From positions 1-64,000 of the forward strand of contig JBJXGA010000381.1 in NCBI GenBank assembly GCA_046152955.1: 64,000 nucleotides of DNA, given 5' to 3'. The notes under the pieces are model-generated. The model had not been told where the DNA came from and made no database searches. It saw only the letters and a program-made list of their open reading frames with translations. The translations under genes were made by a program, and so were the position numbers. Source of the stretch: SIAF01 sp046152955 (GTDB lineage: Bacteria; Planctomycetota; Planctomycetia; Planctomycetales; Planctomycetaceae). This document shows, in pieces, positions 27,501 to 35,652 of this stretch; positions within the stretch are counted from its first letter, which is position 1, and every line of letters starts with the position of its first letter.

Positions 27501-30500
27501 AGCGATCCCGTCCAGCAGGTCTCGGTGTCGGTCGTCGGCGAAGGGATGTTGCAACTCCGCGGTCCGCTCAAAGGGATTCAGATTGTCAGATTGATGATCA
27601 ACGAGCTCGACCAACCGATCGGCCAGATCCGCGTCGCGGTCCATACGATGCAAGTCAACGGCGAACACGGCGATCGGATGGAGACGGCCGTCGCGCGGAT
27701 TCAGAAGTACGTCGATCACTCCCGATTCCTGACGATGCAGTCGGCCGAGATGCTCAGGCAGGCCGTCGTCGAGGTGGCCAGCCGCCGTGCCGAGGAATGC
27801 GGTATCACAGGTTCTGGAAGTCACCAGGACGAACGGGACCAGAAGTACGTCGAGGCCTTCTTCGGACACGACTTCATCGCTGAATTGAAAGCGATCGATA
27901 GCGAGTTCCTGCGCAGCGGCAACAAACTCTTGTCGCTGCATTCTATGGATACGACGAGCCTGTCGTCGGCCTTGTTCCTGATGGCACTGGCCAAGAACAG
28001 CACGCGGCAGGAGATCCTCGCCGAGTTCCAGCGACTGGTCCAGTGCGACCTGCCGCAGCAGGAATGCGACTACTTCCAGGCGAGCGGAGGGAAGAAGGCG
28101 TACGGTTGCGGCAAGTTCAAGTTGTTCTCGACCAACGCCCGCTTCTCGTCGCTGATGGGCCAGTTCAAAAACCGCGTTTCCAACGACGACACACTGACCC
28201 CCGTACAACGGGAGTTCATCCGGCTGGCGCAGATCTTCAAGAGTCGACTGGTCACAGAAATGGAGCTCAAGCAGCGTGTGATGGAGCGGGCGCTGATCGA
28301 GCAACGGTTCCAGCGCGGGGCGAAGGAAGAAGCAGAGGATGCCAACCGCCTGGAAAACGAGGCCAAAGTCAAGCTCCAGCAAGTCCGCGACCAATCGCGA
28401 AAATCCCAAAGCGAATTCCTCAAGGCGTTTCAGCCAATCCAAGCCGAAATTGCAAAGCTTAACAAGAGCCTGAATGACGCAAACTCAAGCAAGGCGGTGG
28501 TGGAATCATATATTAAAGGGATAAACAACAAGTCAAATATCAAGTCAACCCGTACGGATTTGTCAGGGTTCGCTGCGTTCGTAGTGTATAATGTTGACTA
28601 TTCTGGTGAGTGTCGACTGGGGTCTGGAGATAACGAGATAACGGTAGTATTCGATGAAGAACATAAAGCGAGTATTGAAGATGAAGGGGACAAGGAAAAG
28701 TGGAGTGGTGCGATTCGAACGTTGGAAGCAATTGGTCAGCAACTTAGGCAGTTCAATTTCGTCGATCATCGGAAATCTGATTTTAGGAAGTCTGAGGAGT
28801 TTTTGGATAATCTGCAAAGAGATCTTAAGACTGATCCGTCAGCAAAAATGCCGTTTAGCTATAATTCCGCTGCGCAGGTGATTTCTAGATATTCTGGTCT
28901 CTTGGATCATGTACTTGTTGGACTAGGGGAATATAGAACACTTGCAAATGCAGTGGTGTTAGCACTTAAGAATCCCGACGACAACTTCACAAACGTCTCG
29001 CAGAGCTGGGATGCATTGAGGCAGGCGATTTTGGACGACACTCAAGGGAATTTGGGAGCAAGAGCGAAAGTTCTGCTCGCTCGTGCCCAACAGAGTCTGG
29101 ACGAGTTGGAGACGAGCCTGGCAGAACAGCGTGTGGCAAAGCAACAAGCGTCCGAATCGCGCCGTCCGCTCGATCACAAGAAATTCCTGGACATGCTCAT
29201 CGACGAAAAGGAAGAGAAGTACATCGAGCTACTGGAGGGGACTCGGGCCCACACGGCCAACATCGACAACTACATCAAGCGGCTGACGACGGCGCTCGAT
29301 GACGATCTGAATACGCAGTTCTATCATCCGGCGTTTCGCGAGGTGCGTGAGGCCGGCCGCACGTACGACGTCAACCTGTCGCAGATTGAAACCACGAGCA
29401 TCCTGACCAACAACCGGGCCTTCGCCAAAGTCTCGCCGCAGGCGACGATGGAATTCGACCTTCCCAAACGGGACATCCTGATCAACGAAGCCTTCAAATC
29501 GACGAAAGCCCTGTACGACGACTATGGGGCGCTGCTTCAGGATCCCACGTTCCTATCGCTGTCGAAACTCAATAGCGGCCAGCCCACCAGTTCGCCGGTC
29601 GGCGGCGCGGGGGGCAGCTCCCCCGTCCGCGATGTGCTCCCGGGCCTCCCCAGCCAGACCAATGAAAAGGTGCTCGGACAACCTGGTCCCGGCAACAAGC
29701 AGTTCGGCTCGGCCCTCGAGGCGCTGATCCCCGATCCGGCAATTTACAAGTTCGAGACCGGTACGGGGTACGAAATTCGGCCGGTAGTCCAGCCCGACGG
29801 CCAGGCGGTTGTATTTCACTTTAACTATATGTACACGACCAACATCCGCGAGCCGGTACGAGCCGACGAAAAGCATTTGGGACGTGTCAAGCGGCACTTC
29901 ATTGACACCGACGTGCAGCTCAGCAACTTCGAACTCCGCGAGGTCAGCCGCTATCAGGTGGCGCTCAAAGCCTCCCGCACGGCGCGTGGGGTGCCGTTGC
30001 TCGAGGACGTGCCAGGCCTGGGAATCCTGTTCCGACCGCTGCCACAGGCCGAATCGTCGTTGCAGCAGAATCTGATCCTCTCGCAGGCGACGATCTTCCC
30101 CACATTGTTCGACCTGATGGGGCTGCGGTGGGCGCCGGCCATCGCTGATCTCGATCCCTTGCACCTCTGGAACGACGACTTCATTGTCCGCAGCCGGAAA
30201 CGGGATCTGAGCAACCGTGTCTACGACATTTCGTCAGGCAAGGTCGACGAATTCATGCGAACGCCCCTGGGCGAGCGCCGGACCGATCTGTATCGCTCGC
30301 AGGAGACGATTCCGGGAGTGCATCCCAATGGATATCGCGGCCGCGGTGTTAACCTGCGCGACAGCCGCATGCAGGAGGGGTACAATCCAGGGGAGGCCTA
30401 TCCCGACACGCAGTTCGTTCCGGAAAACGACAGCGAAGGAGCGGCGCCGGCGAACGGGCCGCGCGGTCCGAGGTTAGCCCCGGACGGGATCGACGAGATC

Positions 30501-30776
30501 GGCGAACCGCTGTCGCAGCGCCGCCGGAGAACTCGCCGCGCGCCGGTGATCCAGACGAAGGCCGAGGATCCGGTGCGACCGGCTGCCACCGGCGCGGCGG
30601 CACCGCGGCAATTGAGGCCGGAAGCGGTGCAGGGATCGCGCCCCGTTGGTGAACCCGCCGGGACCGCGAGGATGCGAGACAGAGTCGCGCCGGCCGAGGT
30701 CAATCTTCCGGAGCAGAAGCCCCAACCGAAGGGACTCAAGATCTTCTCCCCTTTCCGCAAGAAGAAAGGAAGCTGA
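24567..30776 (+). CDS. Giant exported protein with split secretin-like domains and coiled coils
   Basis: The ATG at 24567 has GGGAGG five bases upstream and a signal peptide (RQLAGMALTGAFFLVASAIG). The 2069-residue protein has several regions. About 75-790 is beta-rich, with several Ig-like modules. About 808-968 is an Ala/Glu/Arg coiled coil. About 985-1045 looks like a secretin N-domain: VSVVGEGMLQLRGPLKGIQI, then NELDQPIGQIRVAVHTMQVN. About 1050-1730 is a long helical insertion. About 1735-1850 resembles the secretin core, with VPLLEDVPGLGILFRPLP at 1809-1826 and then NLILSQATIFPTLFDL. The tail is disordered and basic. Secretins are outer-membrane export channels. Two small exported genes follow within 20 bases each, forming an operon. 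The codon region 28440-28990 is visibly A/T-rich. Confidence 0.7.
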   Translation: MRQLAGMALTGAFFLVASAIGLGIGATYFSARLPAQPSNAPRVLHAQAVDGDSFDLPVEEELPPARERGVTRVAQGSPRLLLPQVAAATVGADASVTITVVVKNVNGVVVSQNSDGSYTVPDSGASVECEVTVTNAKENDVVTLDIRPMDGLSLPAPQGLPTRTPESRTITKSDGTSVTAKSSFTFTKFKRTGEYTLTGTLTRGNLPPIASAMNKFKLAPTATQGQKIKITQVVQKLGTANYSSARNELLNRETWLLDQSGAPAALTLKADFEVAIEHLYLIGAAKAVNDADKQQSDPISMQPGSKSLEFFVKPPLESGRRLLSIYDMWEQRPSDERWTVHVPTAKRQDLAQPVIKGTANGKYSEFASVSGAVNVYGSYLRLKGVNHPGNGTLKIVVYVQANATDTTQFEFLKLIENDQVEMTDNGAWTVTSTLPEFADGVKAKLFVLAYDRDKDVHSVSDPLELNCKSNQKSDLGVPILASITPISANSAATKSAEAKAYMINDGDFAVGGDKDQVLPESSQLLLYDVTEGKNVLIGRTAASEKPLKVVVKGMVPGRLTIQAAFARGDLEGDRSEPVDVIINPQGPRVTAIAPPNFGTAPGITKLRIEFDPKNQLEPNSAGHAGNYVLYGSNGTGLFDRGSETVVKSATPAFDPQTNSVLLSFPANTIGPDVYKLVVTGRPPSASAQDKDKSGIRDMFGNYLEGIVGKRGTDFSQVLTKPAGPNDKESGYFVIPEREKSPFVVYPEYTNPRTTPEGFNPSDRVETRVSRLYYNRDAPRVAQIINRDLRSYNRAGVEMQKQLADKARREADAATDERRQFERKAVQAAQEARQAEHQLKEEQAALAAARQKDAEAAAEVADTQAQLKQARATKANPDAPADDPTNPSQIQAKTTQLSSELDAAQRIRLATTAEVKAATDRVTAAQTTLQAKRADEVKANEESLQKTAKEERAKEDQFRREVAAAHEDPDNFAPGKPDSSDPVQQVSVSVVGEGMLQLRGPLKGIQIVRLMINELDQPIGQIRVAVHTMQVNGEHGDRMETAVARIQKYVDHSRFLTMQSAEMLRQAVVEVASRRAEECGITGSGSHQDERDQKYVEAFFGHDFIAELKAIDSEFLRSGNKLLSLHSMDTTSLSSALFLMALAKNSTRQEILAEFQRLVQCDLPQQECDYFQASGGKKAYGCGKFKLFSTNARFSSLMGQFKNRVSNDDTLTPVQREFIRLAQIFKSRLVTEMELKQRVMERALIEQRFQRGAKEEAEDANRLENEAKVKLQQVRDQSRKSQSEFLKAFQPIQAEIAKLNKSLNDANSSKAVVESYIKGINNKSNIKSTRTDLSGFAAFVVYNVDYSGECRLGSGDNEITVVFDEEHKASIEDEGDKEKWSGAIRTLEAIGQQLRQFNFVDHRKSDFRKSEEFLDNLQRDLKTDPSAKMPFSYNSAAQVISRYSGLLDHVLVGLGEYRTLANAVVLALKNPDDNFTNVSQSWDALRQAILDDTQGNLGARAKVLLARAQQSLDELETSLAEQRVAKQQASESRRPLDHKKFLDMLIDEKEEKYIELLEGTRAHTANIDNYIKRLTTALDDDLNTQFYHPAFREVREAGRTYDVNLSQIETTSILTNNRAFAKVSPQATMEFDLPKRDILINEAFKSTKALYDDYGALLQDPTFLSLSKLNSGQPTSSPVGGAGGSSPVRDVLPGLPSQTNEKVLGQPGPGNKQFGSALEALIPDPAIYKFETGTGYEIRPVVQPDGQAVVFHFNYMYTTNIREPVRADEKHLGRVKRHFIDTDVQLSNFELREVSRYQVALKASRTARGVPLLEDVPGLGILFRPLPQAESSLQQNLILSQATIFPTLFDLMGLRWAPAIADLDPLHLWNDDFIVRSRKRDLSNRVYDISSGKVDEFMRTPLGERRTDLYRSQETIPGVHPNGYRGRGVNLRDSRMQEGYNPGEAYPDTQFVPENDSEGAAPANGPRGPRLAPDGIDEIGEPLSQRRRRTRRAPVIQTKAEDPVRPAATGAAAPRQLRPEAVQGSRPVGEPAGTARMRDRVAPAEVNLPEQKPQPKGLKIFSPFRKKKGS

Positions 30777-30782
30777 ACCGCC

Positions 30783-31484
30783 ATGTTTGGATTTCCGAAC
30801 GATTCGCTCCCTCTCAAGCGAGCGGTTACGATCGCAGGACTGCTGCTGGTACTGACGGCCGCGGCGCTCGGGGGTCACCATCGGATGAAAGCGCGTCGCC
30901 ATTGCGGCATCCCCGGCGAGTATGCCTACGGTGTCGTCGCCGCCAAACCGCCGGCGCGAGCGGTGAGCAGCACGGCGACTCTCCTACGTGGCGATTCGCC
31001 GGCAACCACGCCGAACTCGGCGGCAACCCTGCCGGGTGCCACAGCGACTGCCGTCAAGTCGTACCAATTGGAAAGTTCCAGCCTGCAGGTCGACCACTGC
31101 GCGATCTCGCGACTGGCGGTGCTGCTCGATCGCAATGGTCGTTGTCGCATCAGCATGCAGGTCGACCAGAACACAAAGGAAACCGCCGCGCGGGCAGCCA
31201 ACCCCCGTCCCAATGATGCCAGCCAGCAGATCTCGAATGTGCAGACAAACCATCAGAAACGCAATGAATTCCACGTTGTCGTGCGCGGTTACGGAAACTC
31301 TCCCTTGAAAGAAGATCCCGCTAGCGTGCCGCTGGGAAAGCCACTCGTGTTCCGCGTCGAAGTTTGTCCGTTCTGGGTGCAGAATGGAGAGTCGCGGGAT
31401 GTCGTCGTGGAGGTTCCGTCGGACAATGTCCGCGAGTACTTCGACCTGGTCGACCGGTTGGAAGTTGATTTCTGGTATCGCTAA
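30783..31484 (+). CDS. Small membrane-anchored or exported protein downstream of the giant gene
   Basis: This gene begins six bases after the stop of the giant secretin-like gene, with an AGGAAG ribosome site, so the two are surely co-transcribed. The 233-residue product has an uncleaved or cleaved hydrophobic N-terminus (AVTIAGLLLVLTAAALGG), then a low-complexity Ala/Thr/Ser stretch. Its C-terminal domain (about 100-233) has EFHVVVRGYGNSPLKEDPAS and an end rich in Val, Asp and aromatic residues. I do not recognise a family. The arrangement suggests an accessory or pilotin-like partner of the giant protein; that is inference only. Confidence 0.7.
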   Translation: MFGFPNDSLPLKRAVTIAGLLLVLTAAALGGHHRMKARRHCGIPGEYAYGVVAAKPPARAVSSTATLLRGDSPATTPNSAATLPGATATAVKSYQLESSSLQVDHCAISRLAVLLDRNGRCRISMQVDQNTKETAARAANPRPNDASQQISNVQTNHQKRNEFHVVVRGYGNSPLKEDPASVPLGKPLVFRVEVCPFWVQNGESRDVVVEVPSDNVREYFDLVDRLEVDFWYR

Positions 31485-31500
31485 CAGAAGGAATTCGATC

Positions 31501-32112
31501 ATGGTTTGGTACGGCATGTTTGTTGGAGTCGTCTGCGCGATTCTTCTGAATTTCCCTACGGGCGTCCTGGCGACTGAGCGGAAGACCGTTCCGGTCCCGC
31601 CGGGCCTGGAGATCGAGATTCTCGATCCCGGGGTCGACCCGATCGGCAACCCGGCTGTGCTGCCGCAGGCGTCCCGGGGGGGCGAGCGCGGGGTGGCGAT
31701 CCCCCCGACGGTACTGGTGCACCGGTACTATTACACCGGGGACCGTAACTTCCAGGGGCCGCTACTGCCGGGAGGCCCGTCGGTCGTCGTCTTCAATCAC
31801 CCAAAGACAGGCGAACGGCTGTATCTTGACGTGCAGATGCTCCCCGGCGCCCCACGCGTGTTTTATACCAGCCGTTCCATCGAGTACGACTACGGAGAAC
31901 AGCGAATCGTCATCGGCTTCAACTTGTGCGGCAAGCCGACAGTGACGTTTCACAATTGTGCGAGCGCATCCCATAAACGGGCTGCGGCTGCCAGGCAGCG
32001 TGCCATCGATGGGACCAAGAAACCCACGAGCGCGGCGAGCCGCGACGCGAGCGTGAAGCGGGCGCAGAAAAAGTCGGCCAAAGATGATTTGACGATTCCG
32101 ACCAACCGATAG
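31501..32112 (+). CDS. Exported hypothetical protein with basic tail, third gene of the giant-protein operon
   Basis: This gene starts at ATG 31501, 16 bases after the previous stop, with AAGGAA seven bases upstream. The 203-residue product has a signal peptide (MVWYGMFVGVVCAILLNF...GVLA). The mature part is beta-rich (PSVVVFNHPKTGERLYLDVQ) with two Cys near residues 148 and 157, and a Lys/Arg/Ala-rich tail. The segment SRGGERGVAI resembles the SGERGV repeat of the lipoprotein at 35653. I recognise no family. It converges with the coiled-coil gene ending at 32170. Confidence 0.7.
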   Translation: MVWYGMFVGVVCAILLNFPTGVLATERKTVPVPPGLEIEILDPGVDPIGNPAVLPQASRGGERGVAIPPTVLVHRYYYTGDRNFQGPLLPGGPSVVVFNHPKTGERLYLDVQMLPGAPRVFYTSRSIEYDYGEQRIVIGFNLCGKPTVTFHNCASASHKRAAAARQRAIDGTKKPTSAASRDASVKRAQKKSAKDDLTIPTNR

Positions 32113-32169
32113 TCGGGCGGCGCCGTGCGAACGACTGCTTGGGGCCACCATCGGTGCGACAGGTTGGGC

Positions 32170-35094
32170 TTAGCTCGTCGGCGGCAGGCTGCCGAAGCGG
32201 GCGGTCCCACGGCGGCGCACGTCGCGGACGTCGTTCGCCCGCCCCAGGAGCGACGGAGCGTACCCCTTGATGGCAATCTTCCGTTTACGCGTCTGTTCGT
32301 CGCGGCCGGCATTGGCATCGAGGTTTATGGTCTGCGTGGGGAGCGTCAGCGTAACCCACGTCGCGTCGTCCAGTTGGAGCAGAAGTTGCATCCGGACCTG
32401 TGTTGTCATGGGAGTTGAAACGCGGCAGTAGACCTCGTACCGGCCGTCGTTGCACAGCATGACCTCCATGTTCTCGTAGAGCACAGCCCCCTCCTGGTCA
32501 TAGCGCTGTGCGTCGCGGCCGAACACCGGCAGCGGGAAATGAGCCGCGGAAGCTATGAAGAACTGCCGCGCCTCTTTGGAACACTTGCATTTCAGCGCCT
32601 GCTGGGTCTGATCGTCATCCAAATCGCGCGGGTCAGAAGCGTCGTTGGCGGCACTTTCTTCGCTCGCGGATTGCGACTCTGAGCGACTTGCTGCGGGTGC
32701 ATCCGTCTGGGGGGGAGCGGGGGCAGCTTCCACGACGGGCTTGTCGGGGTTTGAAGCGGCCGGAGCTCCCGACGCCCGTGTAGCGGCTCCATTTGGCTTC
32801 TCAGTTCGTTGGAACAACCCCTTGAACGTGCCCGAGAATTCGCCATCGAAGCGACCTACAAATTTCCCCACAGCCGTCGCCCTGTACTTTCCCGTGAGCT
32901 TTCCGCGCAGTCCGGGACTTGGGCCGGCATCGGACGGTCCAGGGATCCCAGTAACCTCGTCATTACAAACACCGTCAAGTTCCCCGTCGAAGGTGCCATT
33001 CAGCGTTCCGTCAAGTTCGCCAAGGAAAATGCCCTGCACCGTTTTTTCAAACCTTCCATTGACGTAGCTGATTTGCGTCCTGTCAAACTGTGCCGATGCG
33101 CCACCAGCGCCAGACTGAGTTTCCGAAACGCGGTTTGCGATTTTCGGGTCAGCCGCATTGGCCACGAGACTTTCCGCGACGATTCGGAGTTCCGCAGCCT
33201 TTCGCGCGGCTGTGCTGGTTTGGGCAACTCGCTTCGCCGCCTTTTCCATTTCGCCGGCGGCAGATTTTGCGCTGCCAGTGGTCTCAGCCGCCCTCTTTGC
33301 CGCTTCACGCATATTCTTAGTCGCCGCGTTGAACTCGCTCTGAGCGTTGATATGTGCCGCAACCGCTGCGTCTCGCTTTTCTTTCCGATCGGCAATCGTC
33401 CGTTCCAACTCTTCGTGGGCGAGTTTAGCGGCCTCGGCGCCGGCCTTGGCCGCAGCGGAGGCATCGAATGCGCGCTTCTCGGCCTTCGCCTGTTCCTCGG
33501 CCGCAACCCACGCATCGGCCCTCTTTTCGGCGGCCAGCTTATCAGCTTTGAGCTTTTCAGACATGGCTGTGGCCGCGTCAGCCGCTTTCTTGACGGCCTT
33601 CGTTTCGGCTCCGATCTTGCGATCCACAGCTCGATTGGCGTCATCCACAGCCGCGGCAGCGGTGGCATCCGCATCGGCTTTGGCTTTCTTCAGCGTCTCG
33701 CTATTGGGATCGCCTTGTAGCTTCTTGCCGGCAGCTTCAGCCAGCATGAATGCCCGTGCTGCGGCCACGGCAGTTTCGTTGACGACCTTTTCCGCATTCT
33801 TCAGTTCGTCCTCTGCGTTCCAAGCATCTTTCGCGGCGGCGGATGCATTTTTGTCGGCGGCAGCCTTGGGGCCAGCGGCGTTCGTGGCGGACTCCGCGGT
33901 TTCGGCTGCCTTCCTGTCGGCGATTCTCTTGTCATCGGCCGCCTGCCTAGCTTCTACCTCAGCGGCGTTCGCTACAGCGTCTGCATCTGCCGCAGCCTTT
34001 TTTAGAGCCTGATGATTCTCGGCTCGGACAAGCGACTTTTCGGCTTCTTGAGCCTCATCGGCTGCACGCTTCTGGACCGCTTCGGCAGCGGCTGCTCGCT
34101 TCTCAGCCTGCACTAGCTCTTCCGCTGCGATCCAGGCCTTGACCGCAGTCTCGGTAGCCAATTGTTCGGAGTTGAGCCAGTCAGCCAATGCTGTTTCGGC
34201 GGCCCTGGCGCCGTCAATTGCGAGGTTGAGCGCGTCATTCAGTCTTGCCGGGGCGATTCTATGCGCCTCGATGAGCTGATTCGCGAAGCTATTGGCGGCC
34301 AGGACGCCGGCTTGAGGTATGCAAATGGGACCGTTCGCCGTCATTTGCGGAAGGCACGCTGGGGTATTACAAACGGTGTTGAATTGAACCGAGCTACCCG
34401 ACACTGTGGGTGCGGCGCTGGGGGTCGCGGAAATCGCCGCATCGTTCTTACAGTCTCCCGCAGCCGCCGCAAACTGCCCCTGGTAACGAACCACCTGCGG
34501 ACGCTGGATGTCGACCGTCACGCTATTGATCTGTTTCCAGGCGCCGGCGCAGCGAACCTTTCCCGAGAGGCGATACCGGCCGGGAGGAACGTTGGGCCGG
34601 TACTCAACAACTCGGTCACCAAACATCTCGGGATTGATTTCTCCATCGTTCAGATCGCAGCCGAGGGGAAATTCGTCGTGACTGGCGTCCTGCAAAGTCA
34701 TCCGGACACTGCCGGGGCCGGAATCGCAATCAGCAACTCCTGAAAGCCTTACGCGCAGGCGGTCCGTCCCGAGTCGCAACGGCGTCCGACAAGCCGTGCC
34801 AAGTTCCTGGTCGTTGATGCCCGTGATTGTCGGTTCAAAGCACGCCGGTATGGCGAGGCCAAACTCGATGATGTCCGGTGTGACGCCAATCGTGTCGGCG
34901 CTTGTTGACGTGTTTTGTACCGGAGATGAGCGCGGCAGAATGGCGGGACCGACCGTCGTCTGTGTATTAGAATGGGCGATTGCCTTCGGCCCGGAACGGG
35001 GCTTCTTGATTTCACCGGCAAAGGTGGTTAAAAGCGACAAACTCAGCATGCAGGCGATCGACGCCGCCATACCATTCAATCGACGAGCGCTCAT
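32170..35094 (-). CDS. Exported Ala-rich coiled-coil protein with GxFx tetrapeptide repeats
   Basis: The ATG at 35094 has GGGAG about eight bases upstream, and a signal peptide follows (GMAASIACMLSLSLLTTFAG). The 974-residue product has four parts. An N-terminal Cys-containing beta domain occupies about 60-200 (PGRYRLSGKVRCAGAWKQIN). An Ala/Lys/Glu coiled coil of more than 300 residues follows (about 280-640). Around 688-708 and 729-761 are two blocks of strict tetrapeptide repeats of type G-x-[FL]-[DNTS] (GTLNGTFDGELDG; GKFVGRFDGEFSGTFKG). A C-terminal domain with KCKC follows. It is probably a periplasmic fibre or spacer. It is read toward the giant-protein operon and divergently from the lipoprotein at 35653. 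No known family is recognised. Confidence 0.75.
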   Translation of the reverse strand: MSARRLNGMAASIACMLSLSLLTTFAGEIKKPRSGPKAIAHSNTQTTVGPAILPRSSPVQNTSTSADTIGVTPDIIEFGLAIPACFEPTITGINDQELGTACRTPLRLGTDRLRVRLSGVADCDSGPGSVRMTLQDASHDEFPLGCDLNDGEINPEMFGDRVVEYRPNVPPGRYRLSGKVRCAGAWKQINSVTVDIQRPQVVRYQGQFAAAAGDCKNDAAISATPSAAPTVSGSSVQFNTVCNTPACLPQMTANGPICIPQAGVLAANSFANQLIEAHRIAPARLNDALNLAIDGARAAETALADWLNSEQLATETAVKAWIAAEELVQAEKRAAAAEAVQKRAADEAQEAEKSLVRAENHQALKKAAADADAVANAAEVEARQAADDKRIADRKAAETAESATNAAGPKAAADKNASAAAKDAWNAEDELKNAEKVVNETAVAAARAFMLAEAAGKKLQGDPNSETLKKAKADADATAAAAVDDANRAVDRKIGAETKAVKKAADAATAMSEKLKADKLAAEKRADAWVAAEEQAKAEKRAFDASAAAKAGAEAAKLAHEELERTIADRKEKRDAAVAAHINAQSEFNAATKNMREAAKRAAETTGSAKSAAGEMEKAAKRVAQTSTAARKAAELRIVAESLVANAADPKIANRVSETQSGAGGASAQFDRTQISYVNGRFEKTVQGIFLGELDGTLNGTFDGELDGVCNDEVTGIPGPSDAGPSPGLRGKLTGKYRATAVGKFVGRFDGEFSGTFKGLFQRTEKPNGAATRASGAPAASNPDKPVVEAAPAPPQTDAPAASRSESQSASEESAANDASDPRDLDDDQTQQALKCKCSKEARQFFIASAAHFPLPVFGRDAQRYDQEGAVLYENMEVMLCNDGRYEVYCRVSTPMTTQVRMQLLLQLDDATWVTLTLPTQTINLDANAGRDEQTRKRKIAIKGYAPSLLGRANDVRDVRRRGTARFGSLPPTS

Positions 35095-35109
35095 TTCTAG
35101 TCTCCCCAA

Positions 35110-35652
35110 GCAGTTGCCCTGAGGAAATCTCGGGGCTGAAATTGGAATTCTCTCCGTTCAGCTTAGGCTGGTTCCCCGAGCGTACGCCACAAGAATCCAA
35201 AGGAGGTCGTGTTTTTCCGGGCGGAACTGCACGATTTGCCGGATATTCCGTGACGCTGGCGACAATCTGCCCGCTCGGCTCCGCACGATCAATTGACGAC
35301 ATCCTGGTGCCGTTCAAACTCCAGTTCGATGACAAGGAGATCCACGGATTCCCCGCCGTCTCATCGTCTTTCGCAACGCTGTTGGGAGTCAGCCAGGCGG
35401 ACTGGTTCCCTGGCAAAGCCGTACCGACGACGCCGCCGGCATGATGACAGCGAGATTCAACTCACACCCCAGCGCACTTTGCCGATCAACCCTTGAACCG
35501 GAAAGTTGCGGAAGCTTGGATCGAGATTCCTCCGCATCCATCCGCGGTGGCCCTAATCGGCAAAATTGCTAAATCCGCCCCAACCGGAATGCCGATACTA
35601 GCGTTGATGCCGTTCGAGCTGTTTTCAACGGACGGCGCAAGGGGGATCAAGG
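35110..35652. promoter_or_regulatory. Divergent intergenic region, coiled-coil gene / lipoprotein gene
   Basis: About 540 bases separate two divergent genes and should contain both promoters. Apart from a doubtful ORF at 35142-35444, listed separately, I see no gene, hairpin or clear promoter boxes. Confidence 0.35.
35142..35444 (+). CDS. Doubtful short ORF, possibly a gene remnant
   Basis: A 100-codon frame starting only at TTG encodes a plausible-looking C-terminal half (DDILVPFKLQFDDKEIHGFP, then FATLLGVSQADWFPGK). Its codons end mostly in G or C, as in neighbouring genes. There is no ribosome site, no signal peptide and no family I recognise. It may be the tail of a lost gene, or chance. 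Confidence 0.2.
   Translation: MEFSPFSLGWFPERTPQESKGGRVFPGGTARFAGYSVTLATICPLGSARSIDDILVPFKLQFDDKEIHGFPAVSSSFATLLGVSQADWFPGKAVPTTPPA

Noticed and set aside
26547..28442. 631-codon minus-strand frame opposite the giant gene
   Set aside because: It mirrors the codon bias of the plus-strand coiled-coil region and has no ribosome site or family match.
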